Positions 1-5,067 of a DNA stretch of 6,957 nucleotides are shown here, in pieces; the stretch's first letter is position 1, and each line of letters opens with the position of its first letter. The position numbers and the translations under genes were made by a program. The DNA comes from Cyanobacteria bacterium UBA1186 (lineage in GTDB: Bacteria > Cyanobacteriota > Vampirovibrionia > Gastranaerophilales > Gastranaerophilaceae). The DNA lies in assembly GCA_002309875.1 (NCBI GenBank), contig DBYM01000068.1, positions 14,714-21,670 of the forward strand, given 5' to 3'. Under the pieces are notes generated by a model, which searched no databases, was not told where the DNA came from, and was given only the letters and a program-made list of their open reading frames with translations.

Positions 1-1050
1 CCTTGTTGATATTGCAATATCAACCCCGACTTTTTCAAACAAAGCGGCATTTGCAACTTTGGAAACTCTTGAAATAACTCTCTCCACGCCCAATTGTTTG
101 GTTAAAAGCGAGCAGAGAAGGTTCTTTTCATCATTATTTGTAACACTTACGACAACATCGGAGGAGTCAATATCTTCTTCGTTAAGAAGTTCCAAATCGG
201 TTCCGTCGCCGTGGATTACGAGGGTGCGTCCGAGTTGTTCGGACAAGTATTCGCATCTTTCCTCGTCACGTTCAATAATTTTTGTTTTGAATTTCAGGCT
301 TTCAAGGCTTTTTGCCAATTTAAGCCCGACATTTCCTCCGCCGATTATTGTAACATTTTTCACAAAATCTTTTTCGTGGAAGAATTTGCCCGCAAGAACG
401 TCAAGCGAGTGATAAAGCCCCATAAATATAACCTTATCGCCGTCTTTGAGAACGGTATCGCCGTTAGGGATAAACAATTCTTCCTCTCTTGTTATACCGA
501 CAATGAGTGTATCTTTCGGAAATTCGCAATTTTTCACGGTTTTGTTTACGAGAATGGAATTCGGCTGTATTTTGTATTCCAAAAGTCTTGCCCTTCCGCC
601 CGCAAAGTTTTCGACGTCAAGAGCCTTCGCAACGGTAATTATCCTGAAAATTTCCTGAGTTAAGAGGTCTTCGGGCCAGATTACTATATCGATGTAAATA
701 TCGTTGTTAAATTCCGCATCTTTTGCAATTCCCAAAGACGATTTGTACCCTTCGTTGCGGACAAAACACATTGTGCAGACATCTGTGTTTGCCTTCTTTG
801 CCGTAAGACAGGTTACGATGTTGAGTTCGTCCGAATTTGTGCAGGCAATAAACGCATCGGCATCTTTTATTCCCGCCTGTTTAAGGATTTCCATATCGGA
901 GGCATATCCGTCAACAAAACTTATATCTAGTTTGTTAAGCAAATCAACCTTGTTTTTCTCTTCGTCAATAACGGTTATGTCGTTGTCCGTATAGAACTGC
1001 TGAGCAATTATTGCTCCTATTTCATTTGCACCGAATATAATTATCTTCAT
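1..1050 (-). CDS. trkA: Trk system potassium uptake protein TrkA (3' end beyond window)
   Basis: This is a cytoplasmic NAD(H)-binding regulatory subunit that gates a TrkH/TrkG-type K+ channel at the membrane. 350 codons are open from the ATG at 1050 to the left edge; the family is usually about 450-460 aa, so roughly 100 residues are missing, mostly the last RCK_C domain. Two Rossmann RCK_N domains are visible. The first starts MKIIIFGANEIG, with the acidic ribose-binding residue D29 in ITVIDEE. The second has IIGGGNVG (residues 235-242) with E260 in KIIERDEE. Between them, about 172-230, lies an RCK_C domain (LLEYKI...GDKVIFMG). The visible end (RVISRVSKVANAALF...VDIAIS) matches the usual TrkA context. 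In the first glycine motif the middle Gly is Asn (GANEIG). No Shine-Dalgarno sequence precedes the ATG. It lies 37 nt downstream of the repressor gene on the same strand, so read-through from that gene is possible. Identification is firm. Confidence 0.95.
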   Translation of the reverse strand, partial: MKIIIFGANEIGAIIAQQFYTDNDITVIDEEKNKVDLLNKLDISFVDGYASDMEILKQAGIKDADAFIACTNSDELNIVTCLTAKKANTDVCTMCFVRNEGYKSSLGIAKDAEFNNDIYIDIVIWPEDLLTQEIFRIITVAKALDVENFAGGRARLLEYKIQPNSILVNKTVKNCEFPKDTLIVGITREEELFIPNGDTVLKDGDKVIFMGLYHSLDVLAGKFFHEKDFVKNVTIIGGGNVGLKLAKSLESLKFKTKIIERDEERCEYLSEQLGRTLVIHGDGTDLELLNEEDIDSSDVVVSVTNNDEKNLLCSLLTKQLGVERVISRVSKVANAALFEKVGVDIAISTR

Positions 1051-1057
1051 GGTCTTT

Positions 1058-1087
1058 ATTTTAACTTTAAATAATATATTAAGTCAA
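1058..1087 (-). promoter_or_regulatory. Possible trkA promoter (leaderless)
   Basis: On the minus strand TTGACT (1082-1087) is followed after 18 nt by TAAAAT (1058-1063), each 5 of 6 to the sigma70 consensus. The predicted start point, about 7 nt beyond the -10, falls at or next to the trkA ATG, so the transcript would be almost leaderless. This fits the lack of a ribosome binding site. The spacer is very AT-rich, so chance matches are likely. Confidence 0.35.
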
Positions 1088-1699
1088 TCAGAGCGACTTG
1101 ATTATTCCGACGATTTTTCCTGCAACCCTAAGGTCATCTGCCGTGCTTCCGCTAATCGTTCTTATCCTGTAATCTGGGTTATCCGACTTGATTATAATTT
1201 CGTCTAAGTTTTTTGAAAGCCGTTTTACAAAAAATTCGTCATTAAAACAAAATACGTAAATTTTGTTGTCCTGAATGCGGTTTCCTTCCCAATGCTCGAC
1301 AATCAGCCTGTCACCGTTTTCTATGGTCGGTGTCATGCTGTTTCCTTTTGCCGTAATAACCGAATACTTCTTGTTTTTTGAATAGTCGCCGATTAAGGCG
1401 GAGGATATGCGCACTTTTTCTTTTTCGTCGGAAAATACCACATTTCCGTTCCCGCAACTTGCAAAGACATCTGTGTAAAAATCAAGGCTGACAACGTCAT
1501 CGCAGTCATTACTTCCGAAGAACGGGATTTTGAAATATTTTTCGACTTTTTCAAGTTCGCTCACCGTAACCTGACTTGAATTTTTGATACGGTTACTGAC
1601 GGTCTGCCTTGTTACCCCTAAACAGTCCGCTAACTGCGATTGATTTACCGCTCCTCCCGACTTTTGAGAGATGATATCAAACAACTCTGCTAAATTCAT
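1088..1699 (-). CDS. XRE-family repressor with S24 (LexA/UmuD/CI-like) self-cleavage domain
   Basis: This is a probable DNA-binding repressor inactivated by RecA-stimulated self-cleavage. Residues 17-45 form a helix-turn-helix (NQSQLADCLGVTRQTVSNRI), the XRE/CI type rather than the winged helix of canonical LexA. Residues 75-203 form an S24 peptidase fold. The catalytic Ser is S121 (GNSMTPTI) and the catalytic Lys is K159 (FFVKRLS), 38 residues apart, against 37 in LexA and UmuD. The likely scissile bond is C82-G83 (FASCGNG), 39 residues before the Ser. Cys-Gly is the bond cut in UmuD; LexA and CI use Ala-Gly. Length (203 aa) matches LexA/CI. The start ATG at 1699 is supported by the HTH beginning shortly after it; no clear ribosome binding site is visible. 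It diverges from the 103-aa gene at 1868, with ATCTTAC boxes in both promoters, which suggests autoregulation and control of that gene. It could be a prophage-type repressor or a replacement for LexA; the sequence cannot decide. Confidence 0.9.
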   Translation of the reverse strand: MNLAELFDIISQKSGGAVNQSQLADCLGVTRQTVSNRIKNSSQVTVSELEKVEKYFKIPFFGSNDCDDVVSLDFYTDVFASCGNGNVVFSDEKEKVRISSALIGDYSKNKKYSVITAKGNSMTPTIENGDRLIVEHWEGNRIQDNKIYVFCFNDEFFVKRLSKNLDEIIIKSDNPDYRIRTISGSTADDLRVAGKIVGIIKSL

Positions 1700-1717
1700 A
1701 ATTTAATCACATATCAC

Positions 1718-1746
1718 TTGACAACTGTATTATATTATCTTACAAT
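1718..1746 (+). promoter_or_regulatory. Predicted strong promoter of the 103-aa gene
   Basis: A perfect -35 TTGACA (1718-1723) and a -10 TACAAT (1741-1746, 5 of 6) are separated by an ideal 17 nt. Transcription would start near 1753 and leave a leader of about 115 nt before the ATG at 1868. ATCTTACA box 1 (1737-1744) covers the left half of the -10 and box 2 covers the start point, so a bound repressor would block it. It shares its DNA with the repressor's own promoter on the other strand. Confidence 0.7.
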
Positions 1747-1757
1747 TAGTATGTTAT
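1729..1757 (-). promoter_or_regulatory. Predicted promoter of the S24 repressor gene
   Basis: On the minus strand ATAACA (1752-1757, 4 of 6 to TTGACA) and a perfect TATAAT (1729-1734) are separated by 17 nt. Transcription would start near 1722, giving a leader of about 22 nt before the ATG at 1699. Box 1 lies mostly in its spacer and box 2 begins in its -35, so the repressor probably acts on its own gene. The whole element is superimposed on the opposite-strand promoter at 1718-1746. Confidence 0.6.
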
Positions 1758-1794
1758 GTAAGATGACATATGATATTAAAGCATAACATCTTAC
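1737..1794. promoter_or_regulatory. Three ATCTTAC boxes, candidate repressor operators
   Basis: Three copies of the same motif alternate in orientation: ATCTTACA at 1737-1744, its exact complement TGTAAGAT at 1757-1764, and CATCTTAC at 1787-1794. Boxes 1 and 2 are an 8-bp inverted pair around 12 nt. Boxes 2 and 3 form an 8-bp inverted pair (GTAAGATG / CATCTTAC) around 21 nt. Centre-to-centre distances are about 20 and 30 bp, so all three face the same side of the helix. Box 2 also sits inside a dyad, TATGT-N11-ACATA (1750-1770). They overlap the -10 of the rightward promoter and the -35 and spacer of the leftward one. That the S24 repressor binds here is inference from position and symmetry. 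Confidence 0.55.
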
Positions 1795-1867
1795 CGCTGT
1801 CAAATTCAAACTATCATGTCAAAACCCCGAAATTGACGGTTGTTTATTTTTTAGAGGCGAGGAGTTA

Positions 1868-2179
1868 ATGGGATTATATTCTAGAAGAGGTGTATGCAAA
1901 AATAACGGCCTGAAAGGCGGAAGACCAAAGCAAGGCTCGGATATACGAATTGAGTTGCCCGATATTAATCTGGTAATTCTTACCCCGGCCCAATACGGGT
2001 CATTATTGGAAAAATACGGATACAAACTGTTGAGAAAGGCCCTGAAAATTTTGGACGAATGGCTTTCGGGCGGTTCAAAAGAGGCAAGCAAATACGCGGG
2101 CAGAAACAATTACGGGCATTTCCGCTCGGACGGCTGGCTTATTAATGAGGCCGAAAGAAGCCTTAAAGAAGATGTTTAG
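1868..2179 (+). CDS. 103-aa phage-type protein, DnaD/replisome-organiser C-terminal-like domain
   Basis: I do not recognise a named gene. The first 24 residues are basic and contain NNGLKGGRPKQG, very like the NGKKGGRPKK linkers of phage DnaD/DUF6291-type proteins and with an AT-hook-like GRP core. Residues about 33-99 (LVILTPAQYGSLLEKYG..., ...FRSDGWLINEAERSL) match the pattern of the C-terminal helical region of phage replisome organisers: a Leu-Thr-x-x-x-Tyr start, a KYG motif, an amphipathic helix ending in LDEWL, then a Tyr/His-rich loop leading to a W(L/V)I helix. The N-terminal DNA-binding half of such proteins is absent. The start ATG 1868 follows a purine-rich GAGGCGAGGAG; AGGAG (1860-1864) is only 3 nt away and AGAGG (1853-1857) is 10 nt away. 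No in-frame ATG lies between it and the upstream stop at 1784. It diverges from the S24 repressor and its end overlaps ychF by 4 nt. It could be a stand-alone effector or a prophage remnant; the family resemblance is from memory of motifs. Confidence 0.75.
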   Translation: MGLYSRRGVCKNNGLKGGRPKQGSDIRIELPDINLVILTPAQYGSLLEKYGYKLLRKALKILDEWLSGGSKEASKYAGRNNYGHFRSDGWLINEAERSLKEDV

Positions 2180-3273
2180 ACCGCAAAACGGAAGTGTACG
2201 ATATCTCCGTCCTGAACGATATAGTCTTTTCCTTCGAGCCTTGTAACTCCCTTGTCTTTGCAGGCGGTATAAGAGCCGCAATCGACAAAATCTTTGTATG
2301 ACGTTACTTCCGCTCTGATAAAGCCTTTTTCGAAGTCTGTATGGATTACACCTGCCGCCTGAGGTGCTTTTGTTCCCGCAGAACAAGTCCATGCTCGGGT
2401 TTCCTTTTCTCCGGCAGTGATGAAGGTTATTAAATTGAGAAGTTTGTAAACGGTCTTAATCATCTTGTCAATACCGCTGTCCTGAACTCCGAGTTCCTCA
2501 AGGTATTCCTTTGCGCCGTCTTCGCCGAGTTCAACAAGTTCTTCTTCAATTCTTGCACAAATGATAACGGTTTGAGCACCGTGGGTTTTTGCGTATTCTT
2601 CAACAAGTTTTGTGTAACCGTTTCCGTCTTTCAGGTCAAATTCGGAAACATTTGCACAGTATATTACGGGTTTTACCGACATAAGGCTTAACGGTTTTAT
2701 AACCGCAATTTCGTCCTCGTTAAAATGTTCTTTTAAATTAACAAAAGTTCCCGCACTCAAAAGTTCGGACAGTTTATTAAGAGCATTTTCTTCAAGTTTG
2801 GCTTCTTTATCTCCGCCCTTTGCCTGCTTTGTAATCCTCCCGATTCTGCGTTCGATTGATGCAAGATCCGCAAGGGCAAGTTCCGTATTGATTGTTTCAA
2901 TATCGCTTATCGGGTCAACTTTGCCCGAAACGTGAATTGTGTTTTCATCGTCAAAACATCTTACAACCTGAATTATTGCATCAACTTCCCTTATGTTATG
3001 CAAAAATTGGTTTCCCAAACCTTCGCCTTGGCTTGCGCCTTTTACGAGTCCCGCAATATCGACAAACTCAATAACCGTCGGAATGATTTCTTTTGACTTG
3101 CACATATCGGCAAGGATTTTGAGTCTTTCATCGGGAACGGTTACAACACCTATGTTCGGCTCTATTGTACAGAACGGATAATTTGCACTCTGAGCGTTTT
3201 TTGTTGCGGTAAGCGCATTAAATAAAGTTGATTTTCCTACATTCGGGAGTCCTACAATTCCGGCTCTTAACAT
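2176..3273 (-). CDS. ychF: Ribosome-binding ATPase/GTPase YchF (Obg family, OLA1-like)
   Basis: This is a universally conserved cytosolic P-loop NTPase of the Obg family that binds ribosomes, prefers ATP in characterised members, and affects translation and stress responses. It is full length at 365 aa (family about 363). Motifs in order: G1 GLPNVGKST (8-16), the PFCTIEPN switch I region (33-40), G3 DIAG (72-75) followed by the family signature LVKGASQGEGLGNQFL, and the altered G4 NVSE (208-211) in place of NKxD, which explains relaxed base specificity. A coiled-coil insertion occupies about 130-175 and a C-terminal TGS domain about 281-364 (LITFITAGEKETRAW ... GDIVHFRF). The start ATG 3273 is preceded by AAAGGTG with about 7 nt spacing. 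It diverges from the atp operon. Its stop TAA (2176-2178) lies inside the end of the convergent 103-aa gene, so no terminator fits between them. Confidence 0.98.
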   Translation of the reverse strand: MLRAGIVGLPNVGKSTLFNALTATKNAQSANYPFCTIEPNIGVVTVPDERLKILADMCKSKEIIPTVIEFVDIAGLVKGASQGEGLGNQFLHNIREVDAIIQVVRCFDDENTIHVSGKVDPISDIETINTELALADLASIERRIGRITKQAKGGDKEAKLEENALNKLSELLSAGTFVNLKEHFNEDEIAVIKPLSLMSVKPVIYCANVSEFDLKDGNGYTKLVEEYAKTHGAQTVIICARIEEELVELGEDGAKEYLEELGVQDSGIDKMIKTVYKLLNLITFITAGEKETRAWTCSAGTKAPQAAGVIHTDFEKGFIRAEVTSYKDFVDCGSYTACKDKGVTRLEGKDYIVQDGDIVHFRFAV

Positions 3274-3330
3274 TTTGAAACACCTTTCGTTTTTAATAAA
3301 ACAGCAAACTCATCTGCTATCTTCTATACT

Positions 3331-3360
3331 ATCATAAATAGACTATATAATGTATGTAAA
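3331..3360 (-). promoter_or_regulatory. Predicted ychF promoter
   Basis: On the minus strand TTTACA (3355-3360) and TATGAT (3331-3336) are each 5 of 6 to consensus with an 18-nt spacer. The start point would be near 3324, leaving a 50-nt leader with the AAAGGTG ribosome binding site. The -35 is 5 bp from the -35 of the divergent atp promoter. A competing minus-strand pair, TTGGCA (3367-3372) with TATATA 17 nt on, is weaker in its -10. Confidence 0.55.
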
Positions 3361-3365
3361 GTTTA

Positions 3366-3394
3366 TTGCCAAACCTTTAAATTTGTGTTACTAT
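3366..3394 (+). promoter_or_regulatory. Predicted atp operon promoter
   Basis: TTGCCA (3366-3371) and TACTAT (3389-3394) are separated by exactly 17 nt. Transcription would start near 3401, giving a leader of about 25 nt to the atpB ATG at 3426. The leader contains AGAGGA (3414-3419), 6 nt before the ATG. No other promoter this good was noticed upstream of atpB. Confidence 0.65.
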
Positions 3395-3425
3395 CAACAA
3401 AGAAGAGGCAGAGAGAGGATATTCA

Positions 3426-4133
3426 ATGAGTGAAGGACATTGGATAGTAAATACCGTAATTGCGGGCCACCCTATGGCATTTAATATGGATACGCTGGTT
3501 ACAATGTGGGCGGCAATGCTGTTCCTGATTGTTGTATCTTTTATTGCAACGAGGAATTTGTCAATATTTCCTTCAAAAATCCAACTCATATTTGAGGGAA
3601 TTCTCGGCTACTTTAAGGGAATTTCAGATGGTATGATAGGTGAAGACGGGAAAAAACACTTCCCGCTTATTATGTCTTTGTTCCTCTTTATCGTTACGGC
3701 AAATCTGATGGGGCAATTACCGTTGAGAATGATTGAACTCAAGCACGGCGAAATCGCTTCTCCTACAAACGATATTAATATGACCGCAGGCTTGGCAATA
3801 ATAGTTCTTGTTTATTATGTAACGGCAGGTCTTATCAAAAAGAAAGCGCACTTCCTCTTTAAGGGCTTTTCTTTTGAAGGGATAATAGAAATGTTCGTAG
3901 AACTTTTGGATATGGTTACAAGACCTTTAACCTTGGCTCTGCGACTTTTCGGTAACATATTGGCGGGAGAAATTCTGATAGGTGCAATGCTTGGATTAAC
4001 GGCAATGTTCTTGCCCGCAAGATTTATTCCGATAATCTTTATGTTTTTTGAAGTTTTGGTTGCGTGTATCCAGGCGCTCGTATTCACAATGCTGACTACG
4101 GTTTATATAGCAACGGCAGTTAATGAAGAATAA
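3426..4133 (+). CDS. atpB: F1Fo ATP synthase subunit a
   Basis: This is the membrane stator of the Fo proton channel; it supplies the half-channels beside the c-ring. It is 235 aa, normal for the family. Hydrophobic segments lie at about 24-41, 80-97, 118-137, 168-195 and 198-230. The essential arginine (E. coli R210) is R173 in the signature TRPLTLALRLFGNILAGE. E182 corresponds to E. coli E219, E209 sits at the H245 position (Glu/His exchange is common in other phyla), and Q216 matches Q252. The C-terminus ends TVYIATAVNEE, typical of the family. The start ATG has AGAGGA 6 nt upstream. It is the first gene of the operon; the atpI gene that often precedes atpB in cyanobacteria is absent, since the upstream 152 bp are a promoter region shared with ychF. 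atpE follows after 35 nt. Confidence 0.98.
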   Translation: MSEGHWIVNTVIAGHPMAFNMDTLVTMWAAMLFLIVVSFIATRNLSIFPSKIQLIFEGILGYFKGISDGMIGEDGKKHFPLIMSLFLFIVTANLMGQLPLRMIELKHGEIASPTNDINMTAGLAIIVLVYYVTAGLIKKKAHFLFKGFSFEGIIEMFVELLDMVTRPLTLALRLFGNILAGEILIGAMLGLTAMFLPARFIPIIFMFFEVLVACIQALVFTMLTTVYIATAVNEE

Positions 4134-4168
4134 AATAATATATTAAAAGAAATAAGAAGGAGAAAATT

Positions 4169-4414
4169 ATGGCAGACGTTCAAACAGTTTCAGAATTAGC
4201 ACAATTGGGTGCAGGTATTGCAATCGGTTTTGGTGCAGTCGGTGCAGGACTTGGTATCGGTATTGCAACAAAAGGTTTGATGGAAGGTATTTCAAGACAG
4301 CCCGAAATCGCAGGTAAAGCAATGGGTTTCTTCCTTTTGGGTGCCGCTTTGGCAGAAGCCTGCGCAATTTATGCTTTGATTATTGCATTGAAACTTTCAG
4401 GCATGATGGGGTAA
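4169..4414 (+). CDS. atpE: F1Fo ATP synthase subunit c
   Basis: This is the proteolipid that forms the rotating c-ring. It is 81 aa with two membrane helices (about 11-35 and 52-77) joined by the polar loop ISRQPEIAGK, whose R43-Q44-P45 contacts the central stalk. The first helix carries the glycine repeat G25-x-G27-x-G29-x-G31 used for tight ring packing. The ion-carrying carboxylate is E63 in LAEACAIYALI. The glutamine found in the first helix of Na+-type rings is replaced by a hydrophobic residue, and no Ser/Thr follows E63, so the ring is probably proton-coupled. AAGGAG (4157-4162) stands 6 nt before the ATG and is the best ribosome binding site in the operon, fitting the many c copies per complex. 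The last codon and stop are the left arm of the hairpin at 4410-4437. Confidence 0.98.
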   Translation: MADVQTVSELAQLGAGIAIGFGAVGAGLGIGIATKGLMEGISRQPEIAGKAMGFFLLGAALAEACAIYALIIALKLSGMMG

Positions 4415-4437
4415 CTTTTTCTGTAGAAAAAGTTACC
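4410..4437 (+). promoter_or_regulatory. Perfect 13-bp hairpin at the end of atpE
   Basis: Bases 4410-4422 are exactly complementary to 4425-4437, leaving a 2-nt centre (GT), or 12 bp with a TGTA tetraloop. The left arm includes the last base of the Gly81 codon and the TAA stop. The right side is followed by an A-run rather than a T-run, so it does not look like an intrinsic terminator for rightward transcription. It may instead mark an mRNA processing or 3'-protection point that raises c-subunit yield over b'. It could also be one end of a small repeat element. Confidence 0.6.
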
Positions 4438-4526
4438 AAAAAGACTTTTCATATTGGGCAGGTTTAACAAAATGCAGGTTTGATGTGAAAAGCAGGACTA
4501 AAAAAAGTCACCAAAAATACTTTTCA
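4427..4526. repeat. 25-nt near-perfect direct repeat in the c-b' spacer
   Basis: Positions 4427-4451 and 4502-4526 match at 23 of 25 bases, 75 nt apart; the differences are T/C at 4434/4509 and G/T at 4443/4518. Between them GCAGGTTT occurs twice (4458-4465 and about 4475-4482) and GCAGGA once. CTTTTCA at the end of copy 1 is complementary to TGAAAAG at 4486-4492. The copies start within the right arm of the atpE hairpin. The structure suggests a small non-coding intergenic repeat rather than a gene. Apart from these repeats and the short palindrome AAGCGCTT (4551-4558), I see nothing in the 4415-4587 spacer. Confidence 0.7.
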
Positions 4527-4587
4527 GTGGTAAATGTAAGGGTTTGATTTAAGCGCTTACGGACCTTATGAGATACAGGTTAAAACA

Positions 4588-5067
4588 ATGGAATTTAACG
4601 GAACATTTTTAGCAGCAATTATAACCTTTATAGTGTTCGTATTTATTATGAACAAAATTTTGTATGCGCCGATTCTCGGGATTATGGAACAGCGTGAGAA
4701 TTTTATTAATTCAAACTACAAAGATGCCGATGAAAACAAGGTGAAGGCAAATGTTTTAAATGTTGAAAGAGCCGAAAAACTTAACGGTGCAAAAGACGAT
4801 GCCCGTGAAAGATACCTTGAAAGGGTAGGCGAGTTCAAGACGCAGAAGGAAGGTATAATTTCCGATGCCCAAAAAGAAGCGGGCGAAGAACTTGAGAAAT
4901 CAAGAGAAAATCTTAAAAATGTCTCGGACGAGGTTAAACAAAACCTTAAAGGTTCAATGAACGAACTTGCAAATGACATTGTTGAAAAGGTTATCGGATA
5001 CAGAACCGAAATTGAAGGTTTTGAGGACTCCGTGGTGGATAAAGTCTTGTGGGGGCAAGATTCTTAA
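4588..5067 (+). CDS. atpF2: F1Fo ATP synthase subunit b' (first b-type subunit)
   Basis: This is one of two b-type peripheral-stalk subunits that hold the F1 head still. It is 159 aa. A single membrane helix (about 6-26) begins with FNGTFLAAIITF, resembling the LNATI start of E. coli b. The family signature NKILYAPILGIMEQRENFI follows, with Pro28 and Arg36. Residues about 40-140 are highly charged and helical (coiled coil). The order c - b' - b - delta identifies it as b' by position; cyanobacterial genomes call it atpG, a symbol used for gamma elsewhere. The start ATG 4588 has only a weak ACAGG about 8 nt upstream. Its TAA stop (5065-5067) shares its last A with the ATG of the next gene, so the two are translationally coupled. 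Confidence 0.9.
   Translation: MEFNGTFLAAIITFIVFVFIMNKILYAPILGIMEQRENFINSNYKDADENKVKANVLNVERAEKLNGAKDDARERYLERVGEFKTQKEGIISDAQKEAGEELEKSRENLKNVSDEVKQNLKGSMNELANDIVEKVIGYRTEIEGFEDSVVDKVLWGQDS

Noticed and set aside
59..994. Several plus-strand reading frames of 70-150 codons
   Set aside because: They lie opposite trkA, whose motifs are clear throughout. The plus-strand products show Ser/Phe-rich mirror composition and no family features.
1088..1699. The repressor as canonical LexA
   Set aside because: The N-terminal domain is an XRE-type helix-turn-helix rather than the LexA winged helix, and the scissile pair is Cys-Gly; a LexA-like role remains possible.
1816..1836. A six-codon ATG...TGA frame in the leader of the 103-aa gene, as a regulatory leader peptide
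   Set aside because: No ribosome binding site precedes it and no attenuator-like structures follow; short frames of this size are expected by chance.
1817..1838. TGTCAA...TTGAC inverted repeat in the same leader, as a terminator or operator
   Set aside because: The arms are only 5 bp with a 10-nt loop and no T-run directly follows, too weak to call. TGTCAA also occurs at 1798-1803, which keeps it mildly interesting.
1819..2109. A 96-codon minus-strand frame opposite the 103-aa gene
   Set aside because: It lacks a ribosome binding site and family motifs. The plus-strand frame has a promoter, a plausible ribosome site and phage-type motifs.
4410..4445. The atpE hairpin as an intrinsic terminator
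   Set aside because: The stem is AT-rich and is followed by A residues on the plus strand, and the operon plainly continues.
4415..4587. A short gene in the c-b' spacer
   Set aside because: No reading frame with a start and ribosome site of useful length was seen; the sequence is repeat-rich and non-coding in appearance.
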